A stretch of 64,000 bases of DNA from Micromonospora_G sp044458865 (GCF_044458865.1 NZ_JBITIH010000001.1:186001-250000); one strand, 5' to 3'; numbered from the stretch's first letter, positions 24,997-33,966 are shown. The notes: a model not told the origin generated them from the sequence alone. Translations and numbers: made by a program.

Positions 24997-25740
24997 TCAG
25001 GTGAGTTCGACGATCAGGCCGGGCTCGGCGGCGGTGACCTCACCGTCGTACGTCTCGCCGGCCGCTGCCTGCGCGGCGGTCCGGTCGGTTCCCGGCCAGA
25101 AGTGGGTCAGCAGCAGCATCCCGACACCCGCCTCGGCTGCCTGTGCGCCGGCCTGCCGGGCGCTGGTCAGGTCGTGTACGGAGTCCGCCGGCACCTGGTC
25201 GACGTAGGTCGCCTCGGCAAGCAGCAGGTCGGAGTCGTGGGCCAACCCCACCACGTCCGGGCTCGGCCCGGTGTCGCCGGTGTACGTGAGCACTCTCCCA
25301 CCGGCGGTCAGACGTATCCCGGCGTTCGGCACCCAGTGCGGCAACAGCCGGGTCTCGGCCTCGAACGGGCCGATCCGCAGCCGGTCGCCGGCGTTGAACT
25401 CGTGCCGGACGTACGCGTCGTCGAGCATTCCGGGCCGGTCCAGCGCGAGCACCGCGTCGACGGCACCCGGCAGCGCGTACACCGGAAGTGGATCGGGTTT
25501 GTCGTCCCGGAGGTGGCGCGCCCGCAGCAGCGGGTTGAGGTCGGCGCAGTGGTCCGGGTGGCCGTGGCTGACGAAGACCGCGTCGACCTGGTCGGCGCCG
25601 ACTCGTTCGAGCAGTCGCGGCAGGGTGGCGTACCCGATGTCGAGGAGGAGCCGGAATCCGTCTTGTTCGACCAGGTATCCGCTGCACGCCTGGCCGGCTT
25701 CCGGCCACGCGCCGCAGGCGCCGAGCACGGTCAGCCGCAT
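24997..25740 (-). CDS. MBL-fold hydrolase, RNase Z-like
   Basis: 247 residues, ATG start. The zinc-binding HGHPDH is in VSHGHPDHCADL; the start MRLTVLGACGAWPEAGQACSG with LLLDIGYATL and the later TYTGDTGPSPD place it in the RNase Z/phosphonate-hydrolase-like branch. The real substrate is not evident. It is cytoplasmic, a single gene, closed by the dispersed palindrome. Confidence 0.85.
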   Translation of the reverse strand: MRLTVLGACGAWPEAGQACSGYLVEQDGFRLLLDIGYATLPRLLERVGADQVDAVFVSHGHPDHCADLNPLLRARHLRDDKPDPLPVYALPGAVDAVLALDRPGMLDDAYVRHEFNAGDRLRIGPFEAETRLLPHWVPNAGIRLTAGGRVLTYTGDTGPSPDVVGLAHDSDLLLAEATYVDQVPADSVHDLTSARQAGAQAAEAGVGMLLLTHFWPGTDRTAAQAAAGETYDGEVTAAEPGLIVELT

Positions 25741-25835
25741 GCACGCATCGTAGAGCCCGCCCGGGCCCGACGCGGGGTGTCGCGCTTCCCGCGCCAGGCC
25801 GGCCCGTTAGGTGAGGCGAGGATGCGGCCCGCAGC

Positions 25836-26315
25836 TCAGGCGAGGGTGATGTTCTCTCCCTCGACCTTGACCTCCTTGGCCGCGAGCGGCCGGGTCGCCG
25901 GTCCGGTCTTCACCGAACCATCGGTGATCGAGAACTTGCTGCCGTGACAGGTGCAGTTGATCGTGCCACCGTCGACGCTGGTCACCGGGCAGTTCTGGTG
26001 GGTGCAGATCGCGCTGAACGCCTTGAACTGGCCGGCGGTCGGCTGGGTCACCACCACGTCCTTGGCCGCGAAGATCAGGCCACCGCCGACCGGTACCTCA
26101 CCGGTCTTGGTCAGCACGTCGGCACCGCCGCCGTTGTCGCCACCGGCCGGGTCACTCGCGCCCGGAGCGGCGTCGTTGGCGCCGTCGGTGGAGTTGTCGG
26201 TGGAGTTGTCGGTGCCACAGGCGGCGAGCACCACGGTCGCACCGACGGCGCCCGCGCCCAACAGCATGGCGCGGCGGGTCTGCACCGGAGCGGTCACGAT
26301 CTGATCGTCACTCAT
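25836..26315 (-). CDS. Rieske [2Fe-2S] lipoprotein with Tat signal
   Basis: 159 residues from ATG 26315, preceded by GAGGAAAGG; the longer upstream ORF lacks such a site. A twin-arginine signal (TRRAMLLGAGAVGATVVLAAC) ends in a lipobox with Cys33. An Asn/Asp/Gly-rich linker leads to a Rieske domain with CTHQNC and CHGSKF, the two loops that bind the [2Fe-2S] cluster through two Cys and two His. It should be folded in the cytoplasm, exported and anchored outside, as an electron carrier with unknown partner. It is not part of a cytochrome bc operon. Confidence 0.92.
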   Translation of the reverse strand: MSDDQIVTAPVQTRRAMLLGAGAVGATVVLAACGTDNSTDNSTDGANDAAPGASDPAGGDNGGGADVLTKTGEVPVGGGLIFAAKDVVVTQPTAGQFKAFSAICTHQNCPVTSVDGGTINCTCHGSKFSITDGSVKTGPATRPLAAKEVKVEGENITLA

Positions 26316-26418
26316 GCCTAGCCTTTCCTCTTCGACTGTGGTGGCCGTGTCTGGGCTGGTGCTACGGCCACGACAGTAGACACGCAAGATCCCCGGCAAT
26401 GGTTCAGTTGGGCACGAA

Positions 26419-29400
26419 TCAGACCCCGGTCGCCGCGCGGCGCCCACGGGCCGGTGTCGCCGTGGTCTTGGCCGCACCGGCCTTGGCCTTCGTCGCCGTG
26501 GCCGGAGCCGCCGTTGCTGGAGCTGCCTTGGCGGGCGCCGCCTTGGCCGCGCTCGTCCGCGTCTTCGCCGTCGCCGCGCCGTTGGCCTTGTCGGCCCGTG
26601 CGGTCGCCGTCTCCGAGCCCTTTGCCGTGCCCTTGAGGCCGAGCACCGGCCGGAGGAACTGACCGGTGTGGCTGGTCGGCACCTCGGCCAGCTCCTCCGG
26701 CGTACCGGCGGCCAGCATCAGGCCGCCCCGGTGGCCGCCCTCCGGACCCATGTCGATCAGCCAGTCGGCGGTCTTGATCACGTCCAGGTTGTGTTCGATC
26801 ACGATCACCGTATTGCCCTTGTCGACCAGGCTCTCCAACACTCCGAGCAGCTTGCGGATGTCCTCGAAGTGTAGGCCCGTGGTCGGCTCGTCGAGCACGT
26901 ACACGGTCCGGCCGGTCGAACGTTTCTGCAGCTCGGAGGCGAGCTTGACGCGCTGAGCCTCGCCACCGGAGAGCGTCGGCGCGGACTGGCCGAGGCGTAC
27001 GTAGCCGAGGCCCACGTCGACCAGCGTCTTGAGGTGCCGGTGGATCGCCGGGATCGCGGAGAAGAACTCCGCCGCCTCCTCGATCGGCATCTGCAGTACG
27101 TCGGCGACGGTCCGCCCCTTGTAGTGCACCTCAAGGGTCTCCCGGTTGTACCGGGCTCCCTTGCAGACCTCGCACGGTACGTAGACGTCGGGCAGGAAGT
27201 TCATCTCGATCTTGATCGTGCCGTCACCGCTGCACGCCTCGCAACGTCCACCCTTGACGTTGAAGGAGAACCGGCCGGGGCCGTAGCCGCGTACCTTCGC
27301 CTCGGTCGTCTCGGCGAAGAGCTTGCGGACGTGGTCCCAGACCCCGGTGTAGGTCGCCGGGTTGGACCTCGGCGTACGGCCGATCGGCGACTGGTCGACC
27401 CCGACGACCTTGTCCACGTGTTCGAGACCGGCGACCCGGGTGTGCCGCCCCGGCACCATCCGGGCACCGTTGATCTGGTTCGCCAGGACCGCGTACAGGA
27501 TGTCGTTGACCAGGGTCGACTTCCCCGAACCGCTGACCCCGGTGACGGCGGTGAACTGGCCGAGGGGGAACGACACGGTCAGGTTGCGCAGGTTGTGCTC
27601 GCGCGCCCCGTGCACCACCAGCTCACGTCCGGGCGTTTGCGGCCGGCGCTGCTTCGGGGTGGGGATCTTGCGCCGCCCGGAGAGGTAGGCGCCGGTGACC
27701 GACTCGGGGTTGGTGAGCAGTTCCGGTACGGAGCCGCTGTGCACGATCTTGCCGCCGTGCTCACCCGCACCCGGCCCGATGTCGACGATCCAGTCGGCGA
27801 CGCGGATGGTGTCCTCGTCGTGCTCGACCACGATCAGGGTGTTGCCCAGGTTCTTGAGCCGGACCAGGGTCTCGATCAGCCGATGGTTGTCCCGCTGGTG
27901 CAACCCGATCGACGGTTCGTCCAGCACGTAGAGGACCCCGACCAGGCCGGAACCGATCTGGGTGGCGAGCCGGATGCGCTGGGCCTCGCCACCGGAGAGC
28001 GTGCCCGCCGGCCGGTCCAGGGAGAGGTAGTCCAGGCCGACGTCGACCAGGAAGCGCAGCCGCGCGTTGATTTCCTTGAGCACCCGCTCGGCGATCATCT
28101 TCTGCCGGTCGGTGAGTTCCAGTACGGCCAGCAACTCGGCGCACTCGCCCACCGAGAGGGCGCAGGTCTCGGCGATGCTCCGACCGCCGAGGGTGACCGC
28201 GAGCACCTCGGGCTTGAGCCGGGCCCCGCCGCAGGCCGCACACGGCACGTCCCGCATATAGCCCTCGTACTTGTCCCGGGACCAGTCCGACTCGGTGTCG
28301 GCGTGCCGGCGCTCGATCCACTGCACCACACCCTCGAAGCCGGTGTAGTAGGAACGCTCGCGGCCGTACTTGTTGCGGTAGCGCACGTGCACCTGGTCGC
28401 CGGAGCCGTGCAGGATGGTCTTCTGCGCCCGCGAGGGAAGCTTCCGCCACGGGGTGTCGAGGTCGAAGTGCTCCGCCTCGCCCAGCGCCTCAAGCAGGTG
28501 CAGGAAGTATTCCAGGGTCTGCCCCGACGACCAGGGCTGGATGGCCCCCTCGCGCAGGGTCCGTTCCGGGTCCGGCACGAGCAGGTCCGGGTCCACCTCC
28601 TTCTTCGTGCCCAGGCCGGTGCACTCGGGGCAGGCGCCGTACGGGGCGTTGAAGGAGAAGACCCGCGGTTCCAGGTCCTCGATCGCCAGCGGGTGGTCGT
28701 TCGGGCAGGCCAGGTGCTCGGAGTAGCGCCGTTCCCGGTCCGGGTCGTCCTCGGCCAGGTCGACGAAGTCGAGCAGGACCAGTCCACCGGAGAGGGCGAG
28801 CGCCGACTCCACCGAGTCGGTCAGCCGCTGCTTGGCCGATGCCTTGACGGCGAGCCGGTCGACCACCACCTCGATGGTGTGCTTCTCCTGCTTCTTCAGC
28901 TTGGTCGCCGGGGACTCGCCGATGAACTCGGTCAGCGGGTAGACCGTGCCGTCGACCCGGGCCCGGGCGTAGCCCTTGCCCTGGAGTTCGGCGAAGAGGT
29001 CGAGGTATTCCCCCTTGCGTCCGCGGATCACCGGCGCGAGCACCATGAACCGGGTGCCCTCCTTCATCGCCAGCACCCGGTCGACGATCTGCTGCGGGCT
29101 CTGCTTGGAGATCCGCTCCCCGCAGACGGGGCAGTGCGGCTCACCGACCCGGGCGTAGAGCAGGCGGAGGTAGTCGTAGACCTCGGTGATCGTGCCCACC
29201 GTCGAGCGGGGGTTGCGCGAGGTGGACTTCTGGTCGATCGACACCGCCGGGCTCAGACCCTCGATGAAGTCGACGTCTGGTTTGTCCATCTGGCCGAGGA
29301 ACTGCCGCGCGTACGACGACAGCGACTCCACGTAGCGTCGCTGGCCCTCGGCGAAGATCGTGTCAAAGGCCAGGCTCGACTTTCCCGAGCCGGAGAGCCC

Positions 29401-29493
29401 GGTGAAGACGATCATTGCGTCCCGCGGCAGGTCGAGGTTGACGTCGCGCAGGTTGTGCTCACGCGCGCCGCGAATGATCATGCGGTCGGCCAC
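26419..29493 (-). CDS. uvrA: Excinuclease ABC subunit A
   Basis: DNA damage recognition ATPase of nucleotide excision repair; 1024 residues from GTG 29493 (VADRMIIRGAREHNL). Two ABC ATPase halves carry Walker A motifs GLSGSGKSS and GVSGSGKST, signature LSGGEAQRIRLA and LSGGEAQRVKLA, and zinc modules (CPECTGLG; CEACSGDG with CEVCKGARYN). After the usual end, near KGTAKGS, there is an extra tail of about 65 residues made largely of Ala, Lys and Thr, like a histone H1 tail. A longer frame upstream of the chosen start is a GC-rich artefact. A 22-base dyad lies 33-54 bases upstream. Confidence 0.97.
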   Translation of the reverse strand: MADRMIIRGAREHNLRDVNLDLPRDAMIVFTGLSGSGKSSLAFDTIFAEGQRRYVESLSSYARQFLGQMDKPDVDFIEGLSPAVSIDQKSTSRNPRSTVGTITEVYDYLRLLYARVGEPHCPVCGERISKQSPQQIVDRVLAMKEGTRFMVLAPVIRGRKGEYLDLFAELQGKGYARARVDGTVYPLTEFIGESPATKLKKQEKHTIEVVVDRLAVKASAKQRLTDSVESALALSGGLVLLDFVDLAEDDPDRERRYSEHLACPNDHPLAIEDLEPRVFSFNAPYGACPECTGLGTKKEVDPDLLVPDPERTLREGAIQPWSSGQTLEYFLHLLEALGEAEHFDLDTPWRKLPSRAQKTILHGSGDQVHVRYRNKYGRERSYYTGFEGVVQWIERRHADTESDWSRDKYEGYMRDVPCAACGGARLKPEVLAVTLGGRSIAETCALSVGECAELLAVLELTDRQKMIAERVLKEINARLRFLVDVGLDYLSLDRPAGTLSGGEAQRIRLATQIGSGLVGVLYVLDEPSIGLHQRDNHRLIETLVRLKNLGNTLIVVEHDEDTIRVADWIVDIGPGAGEHGGKIVHSGSVPELLTNPESVTGAYLSGRRKIPTPKQRRPQTPGRELVVHGAREHNLRNLTVSFPLGQFTAVTGVSGSGKSTLVNDILYAVLANQINGARMVPGRHTRVAGLEHVDKVVGVDQSPIGRTPRSNPATYTGVWDHVRKLFAETTEAKVRGYGPGRFSFNVKGGRCEACSGDGTIKIEMNFLPDVYVPCEVCKGARYNRETLEVHYKGRTVADVLQMPIEEAAEFFSAIPAIHRHLKTLVDVGLGYVRLGQSAPTLSGGEAQRVKLASELQKRSTGRTVYVLDEPTTGLHFEDIRKLLGVLESLVDKGNTVIVIEHNLDVIKTADWLIDMGPEGGHRGGLMLAAGTPEELAEVPTSHTGQFLRPVLGLKGTAKGSETATARADKANGAATAKTRTSAAKAAPAKAAPATAAPATATKAKAGAAKTTATPARGRRAATGV

Positions 29494-29525
29494 TGTCCGT
29501 GTACTCCCGGGGAGAAGAAAGCGAG

Positions 29526-29547
29526 AACCTGTCCCTCGGGACAAGTT
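29526..29547. promoter_or_regulatory. Dyad upstream of uvrA
   Basis: AAC-N-TGTCCC-TC-GGGACA-N-GTT, perfectly symmetric apart from the two N positions. It lies in the leader or promoter of uvrA and could be an operator. It does not fit the TCGAAC-N4-GTTCGA LexA box that I know for actinobacteria. Confidence 0.5.
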
Positions 29548-29784
29548 TCTACCGCTCGAAAAAATTCTGCTTTTAGGTCCGGTCCAGCAAGTATGTCCAG
29601 TCCGCCGGCTATATCCAGCCCGGCAACTGTCCAGTCGGCGATCTTGGCACCGGTTCCGGTGGTTTCCGGTGGTCCGGAAGACGCCAAGAATGCGCCTCGG
29701 CAACTCTAGCCCCGGGGTACGACACTTTCTCCCAGCCGGACGTCTGCCCTGGTCAACGACGCGTCCCCCCGCGCCGAAGCCGAC
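29548..29784. other. uvrA-rsgA intergenic region, left part
   Basis: A relatively AT-rich stretch (around 29560-29600, with runs of A and T) that should contain the uvrA promoter. No gene is seen; ORFs here are shadows. Confidence 0.4.
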
Positions 29785-29808
29785 CAGCCCAGCCGGTTGG
29801 CCGGGCTG
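29785..29808. terminator. Candidate terminator after rsgA
   Basis: Inverted repeat of ten bases (CAGCCCAGCC / GGCCGGGCTG, one mismatch) with loop GGTT, about 100 bases after the rsgA stop. There is no T-run, as is usual in actinobacteria. Confidence 0.4.
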
Positions 29809-29834
29809 ATCGACAGGCGGGCTGATCGACAGGC
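29803..29834 (+). repeat. Perfect 16-base tandem duplication
   Basis: GGGCTGATCGACAGGC occurs twice in a row (29803-29818, 29819-29834), overlapping the right arm of the hairpin. Probably a replication slippage product; no role is evident. Confidence 0.8.
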
Positions 29835-29908
29835 ACCATCGGATTGGAGTCGCGCCGTCACACCGGTGCCGGTCCACGGGGCGCTTGTCGAACCGGACGA
29901 AGGTCGGG

Positions 29909-30964
29909 TTACGGGCGGATTCGCCGCTCCGGTCGCGTACGCCGCCGCCCGGCCCGCGCCTCGGCCGCCAGCCGCGTCTCCCGTCGTCGGGTCTCGAAGG
30001 CCACCTCACGTTGCAGCTTGCACCAGCTCTCCCACCGGCGCGGGGTGAGATCCCCCTCCTCCAGGGCGGCCTGGACCGCACAGCCCGGCTCCACCTGGTG
30101 CGAACAGTCGTCGAACCGGCAGGCCGCCGCCAGCTCCGCGATGTCGGCGAAGGCCAGATCCAGTCCACCTGCCGCGTCGAGCAGACCCACCGCCCGGATG
30201 CCGGGGGTGTCGAGCACCGCCCCACCGCCGGGGATCGGGATCAACGCCCGGTGGGTGGTGGTGTGCCGGCCCTTGCCGTCCACCCCACGGATCCCCTGGG
30301 TCACCATCACGGTCGCCCCGGCCAGCGCGTTGACCAGCGTCGACTTCCCCGCACCGGAGGGCCCGAGCAACGCGAGCGTACGGCCGGCACCGACTCGTGG
30401 CCGCAACTCGTCCAGGCCCCTGCCGGTCTGCGCGCTGACCGGCAGCACCCGTACCCCGGGCGCCAGCTCCGCCACCTGGTCGGCGACCGCCGCCGGGTCG
30501 ACAGCAAGATCACACTTGGTGAGCAGCACCATCGGTTCCGCGCCCGAGGCCCAGGCGAGGGCGAGCATTCGCTCGATCCGCGCCATGTCCGGCGTCGGAT
30601 GCATCGGCTCGACCACCGCCGCGGTGTCGAGGTTGGCGGCGAGCACCTGCTCGAGGGCGGCCTTGCCGGCGATCCGGCGTACGATCGCCGTCCGTCGGGG
30701 CAGCACCACCTCGGCGGTGACCCGGTCGTCCGGCCAGTGCCGGACCAGCACCCAGTCCCCGACACAGGGCAGTCGGGTGGGGTCACCGGCCGCCCCGGCC
30801 AGGATCGTCCCGGCCAGACTGGCCCGGAAGGTGCCATCGGCCCGCAGGACGGTGCAGACCCCCTGATCCACCCGGACCACCCGGCCCGGCCGCAGATCGT
30901 GCCGCCCGGAGGCGGCGTTGGCGAAAACGGCGTCCCATCCCAGGGACGCAAGATCGAACCTCAT
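29909..30964 (-). CDS. rsgA: Ribosome small subunit-dependent GTPase A
   Basis: Circularly permuted GTPase that helps late 30S ribosome maturation; 351 residues from ATG 30964. An N-terminal OB-fold is followed by GTPase motifs in permuted order: G4 TKCDL, then G1 GPSGAGKST, then G3 DTPG. The C-terminal zinc knuckle is CRFDDCSHQVEPGC. The Arg-rich last 25 residues fit RNA binding. A longer frame upstream has no supported start. Confidence 0.95.
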   Translation of the reverse strand: MRFDLASLGWDAVFANAASGRHDLRPGRVVRVDQGVCTVLRADGTFRASLAGTILAGAAGDPTRLPCVGDWVLVRHWPDDRVTAEVVLPRRTAIVRRIAGKAALEQVLAANLDTAAVVEPMHPTPDMARIERMLALAWASGAEPMVLLTKCDLAVDPAAVADQVAELAPGVRVLPVSAQTGRGLDELRPRVGAGRTLALLGPSGAGKSTLVNALAGATVMVTQGIRGVDGKGRHTTTHRALIPIPGGGAVLDTPGIRAVGLLDAAGGLDLAFADIAELAAACRFDDCSHQVEPGCAVQAALEEGDLTPRRWESWCKLQREVAFETRRRETRLAAEARAGRRRTRPERRIRP

Positions 30965-31160
30965 GTCAACCCTCGTCAGACGTGGTGAAACGGGATGCGG
31001 GAGACGCGCACGGCGACCGGCATGATCCCCACCTCCCTCCCACTCCCGGGTGACGCGTTCACGTCGAACGGTAGAGGCTCCCGCCGATCCCCCGAAAGCC
31101 ATTTCCCGGTACGGCCCGCCGATGACCACCGGCGGGGCCGGGACGACTAGGGTCGAATGC

Positions 31161-31877
31161 GTGACCGTTGACCCACTGGTACTCAGCGCCGAAGTGGACC
31201 GGGCCACGGAGCGGCTGCTCCGTACCGCCGGCACGCTCGACGCGACCGCCCTGGCCGCACCGTCGCGACTGCCCGGCTGGAGTCGTGGGCACGTCCTGGC
31301 CCATCTCGCGCGCAGCGCCGACGCGCTGGTGAACCTGCTCACCGGGGCGCGGACCGGCCGGGACATCCCGGCGTACGCGAGCGTCGCCGCCCGGGAGGCC
31401 GAGATCGTGGCCGGTGCCGGCCGCCCTGTCGACGAACACCTGGACGACCTGCGCGGCAGCGCCAAGCGCTTCGCCGAGGCGTGCGCCGCCATGCCGGCCG
31501 AGCGCTGGGCGACGGTGGTCCACTCGCACCGCGGTGACCGGGTCGCGGCGATCCTGGTCTGGACCCGGCTACGCGAGCTTGAGGTGCACCACGTCGACCT
31601 GGGCGCCGGCTACGACACCGTCGACTGGCCCGAGGGTTTCGGCCAACGGGTGCTCCACGAGGCCGCCACCGACCTGGGTCAGCGTGCCGACGTACCGCCG
31701 CTGGTGCTGCGCCCCACCGACACCGGCCGTACCCTGACCGTCGGCGCACCGGGCCACGGCCCGACCGTCTCCGGCCCGGTGCACACCCTGGCCGGTTGGC
31801 TGATCGGCCGTTGCGCCGGTGCCGGACTCACTGTCACCCCCACTGGCCCCCTACCGACCCCACCGGACTGGATGTAG
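31161..31877 (+). CDS. Maleylpyruvate isomerase-type mycothiol-dependent protein (DinB fold)
   Basis: 238 residues from GTG 31161, seven bases after TAGGGT (31148-31153), so leaderless. The N-terminal DinB-like four-helix domain is marked by LPGWSRGHVLAHLARSADAL and LRELEVHHVDLGAGY with its metal-binding His residues. The C-terminal part (PLVLRPTDTGRTLTVG) matches the MDMPI C-terminal domain. Family members use mycothiol as cofactor, in keeping with an actinobacterial host; the substrate is unknown. The MBL gene starts ten bases after the stop. Confidence 0.85.
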   Translation: MTVDPLVLSAEVDRATERLLRTAGTLDATALAAPSRLPGWSRGHVLAHLARSADALVNLLTGARTGRDIPAYASVAAREAEIVAGAGRPVDEHLDDLRGSAKRFAEACAAMPAERWATVVHSHRGDRVAAILVWTRLRELEVHHVDLGAGYDTVDWPEGFGQRVLHEAATDLGQRADVPPLVLRPTDTGRTLTVGAPGHGPTVSGPVHTLAGWLIGRCAGAGLTVTPTGPLPTPPDWM

Positions 31878-31887
31878 AGGTACGGAC

Positions 31888-32538
31888 ATGAGTTACCGCG
31901 GAGATGTCTCGACCGGCGGCGCGCCGGACGTACGTGAGCTGGACAGCCTCGTCATCACCAAGGTGTCGGTCGGCCCGATGGAGAACAACGCCTACCTGGT
32001 GCGCTGCCGCTCGACCGGGGACCAGGTGCTGATCGACGCCGCGAACGAGGCGCCCCGGCTGCTGGAACTCGCCGGTGAGACCGGGCTCAGCCACGTGATC
32101 ACCACGCACCGGCACATGGACCACTGGGTGGCTCTGGAGGAGGTGGTGGCGGCCACCGGCGCGGTGAGCCTGGCGCACACCGCCGACGCCGAAGGGCTGC
32201 CGATCGACTCCGAGACGCTGGTCGACGGCGACACCATCCGGGTCGGTGGCTGTGCACTGGAGGTGATCCACCTGGTCGGGCACACCCCAGGTTCGATCGC
32301 CCTGCTCTACCAGGATCCGGCCGGCATCCCGCACCTGTTCACCGGCGACAGTCTTTTCCCCGGCGGGCCGGGGAAGACCACGGATCCGGCCCATTTCGAG
32401 AGCATCATGAACGACCTGGAGTCCAAGGTCTTCGGGCGGCTGCCGGACGAGACCTGGTTCTACCCGGGCCACGGGCGGGACTCCACCCTCGGCGCGGAAC
32501 GCCCGTCGCTGACCGAGTGGCGGGAGCGCGGCTGGTAG
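31888..32538 (+). CDS. MBL-fold hydrolase, glyoxalase II-like
   Basis: 216 residues from ATG 31888. Zinc ligands appear in ITTHRHMDHWVAL, then HLVGHTPGSIALL and FTGDSLFPGG, and a late His in FYPGHGRDSTLG: the full glyoxalase II-type set. With the mycothiol-type gene ten bases upstream it may be a thiol-ester hydrolase in mycothiol-linked detoxification; this is inferred from context only. Confidence 0.87.
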   Translation: MSYRGDVSTGGAPDVRELDSLVITKVSVGPMENNAYLVRCRSTGDQVLIDAANEAPRLLELAGETGLSHVITTHRHMDHWVALEEVVAATGAVSLAHTADAEGLPIDSETLVDGDTIRVGGCALEVIHLVGHTPGSIALLYQDPAGIPHLFTGDSLFPGGPGKTTDPAHFESIMNDLESKVFGRLPDETWFYPGHGRDSTLGAERPSLTEWRERGW

Positions 32539-32580
32539 CAGCCCGCCCCGCCAGGACGGTCCCGTGCGGGGTGTCGGGGA

Positions 32581-32895
32581 TCAGAGTTCGAAGAGGTCCT
32601 TCAGCGCCTCGACGATCCGGGACATGCTCGCCCCGGTGGCCATGCCGACCCGTTCGACACCGGCGGCGGCGGGCACCCGGCGCATCCGGTTGACCACCAC
32701 CACCCCGGTCATCGGGTCGGTCTCGGCCAGCGGCACCACGAACGGCGGCAACTCCTCGGTGCCGCGCTGCCGGACGATCGGCGCACAGTAGGGGGACGCG
32801 CTCGGCCGGTCGTTGTGCGCGTCCCCGGAGAGGACGATGACGCGGTACCGCACCTGGGTGGGGTCGCCGACGGTCCAGATCTCACCCCGGTTCAC
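32581..32895 (-). CDS. MazF/PemK-type endoribonuclease toxin
   Basis: 104 residues from GTG 32895. The PemK/MazF fold shows in VNRGEIWTVGDP at the start, RYRVIVLSGDAHN, and a late VVVVNRMRRVP. Such toxins cut mRNA at short motifs. The start overlaps the antitoxin stop (GTGA), the usual antitoxin-first order. Confidence 0.85.
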   Translation of the reverse strand: MNRGEIWTVGDPTQVRYRVIVLSGDAHNDRPSASPYCAPIVRQRGTEELPPFVVPLAETDPMTGVVVVNRMRRVPAAAGVERVGMATGASMSRIVEALKDLFEL

Positions 32896-33143
32896 GCTGC
32901 CTCGACCAGATCGGTCCAGCCGGCTTCGAGGTTGTCGGCGAGCCGGTCGAACCCGTCGAGTTCGTCGCGTACCTCCGGGTTCGCGGCCAGCCACTCGTCC
33001 TGCCGGCGGGCGGCGTGACGCAGCGCCTCCCGGCGCGCGGCCCGGTCGATCCACGCGGACAGGGACATCCCCTCCTGGCCGGCGGCGGCACGGGCCCGCG
33101 CGAGCGTATCCGGGCTCAGGCTGAGGGTGACCTTGTCTGCCAT
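32892..33143 (-). CDS. Ribbon-helix-helix antitoxin of the MazF-like toxin
   Basis: 83 residues from ATG 33143 (ATG 33155 is possible). The ribbon-helix-helix pattern is MADKVTLSLSPDTLARARAA followed by GMSLSAWIDRAARREAL; the acidic C-terminal half (RDELDGFDRLADNLEAGW) would wrap the toxin. It likely represses its own promoter. It overlaps the toxin gene by four bases. Confidence 0.85.
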   Translation of the reverse strand: MADKVTLSLSPDTLARARAAAGQEGMSLSAWIDRAARREALRHAARRQDEWLAANPEVRDELDGFDRLADNLEAGWTDLVEAA

Positions 33144-33306
33144 ACGGGTCACCATACTCGCGGTGGTATTCCCGGGGGTATCTCTCGCCCCGGGCGCGTC
33201 GCAGCCAGGCCACCCGAGGGACGAACCGGACAACCCACCTTGCCCAACGGCTCCACCAGCAGGCCCGACCATGGGCCGTCACCGAGGCAGCGGCTAACCT
33301 CGGCGG

Positions 33307-33966
33307 GTGAACTGGCTCGACATCATCGGTTGGAGCGGCTCGGCGCTGCTGGTCTGGTCCCTGCTACAGACGCGGGTGCTCCGGCTGCGTGCGCTCAACC
33401 TCGTCGGCTCCCTGGTGCTGATCGGCTACAACGCCGCGCTCGGGGTCTGGCCCGGAGTCGGACTCAACGTGGTGATCGCGATCATCAACGTCTGGTACCT
33501 ACGCCGGATGCTCGCCACCCGACACGACGAGCGGACCTACGAGGTGGTCGAGGTCGGCACCGGCGACGGTTTCCTCGACCACACGCTGCGTGTGCACGCG
33601 GCGGACATCGCCCGGTTCAACCCCGACTTCCGGTGGGCCGGCGCCGACCCGGACCGGTCGGCCTTCCTGGTCGTACGCGCCGACGAGGTGGTCGGCGTGG
33701 TACTGGTGAACGGGGCCGGCGGGGACGTCGCCCGGGTCGAACTCGACTACGTGACCCAGCGGTTCCGGGACTTCACCCCCGGCGAGTTCGTCTATCGCCG
33801 CAGCAGCCTCTTCACCGACCGAGGCTACCGGCGGGTACTCACCCCACCCGGCATGGTGGCGCCGTACTACGACCGGCTCGGCTTCCGCCGCGAGGGCGAC
33901 TCGTACGCGCTCGACCTGCCGCCGGTCAGTCCCGGAGCCGGAGCTGGAGTACGTCCATCCGACTGA
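33307..33966 (+). CDS. Membrane protein: YgjV-like N-terminus fused to GNAT-like domain
   Basis: 219 residues from GTG 33307, six bases after TAACCT (leaderless). Residues 1-75 hold two or three hydrophobic helices (IIGWSGSALLVWSLL, ALNLVGSLVLIGYNAAL, VGLNVVIAIINVWYLRR), like YgjV-type membrane proteins. Residues 80-210 resemble a GNAT fold: FLVVRADEVVGVVLVN, then LDYVTQRFRDF and YYDRLGFRREGD. The last 41 bases overlap the convergent methyltransferase gene. The function is unknown; the combination suggests a membrane-anchored acyltransferase or a non-catalytic sensor. Confidence 0.75.
   Translation: MNWLDIIGWSGSALLVWSLLQTRVLRLRALNLVGSLVLIGYNAALGVWPGVGLNVVIAIINVWYLRRMLATRHDERTYEVVEVGTGDGFLDHTLRVHAADIARFNPDFRWAGADPDRSAFLVVRADEVVGVVLVNGAGGDVARVELDYVTQRFRDFTPGEFVYRRSSLFTDRGYRRVLTPPGMVAPYYDRLGFRREGDSYALDLPPVSPGAGAGVRPSD

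Noticed and set aside
29494..29620. SOS (LexA) box upstream of uvrA
   Set aside because: No TCGAAC-N4-GTTCGA-like sequence was found; the dyad present has a different core.
27034..29709. 891-residue plus-strand ORF opposite uvrA
   Set aside because: It is the GC-rich shadow of uvrA, with Arg/Gly/Val/Asp-rich sequence and no known motif.
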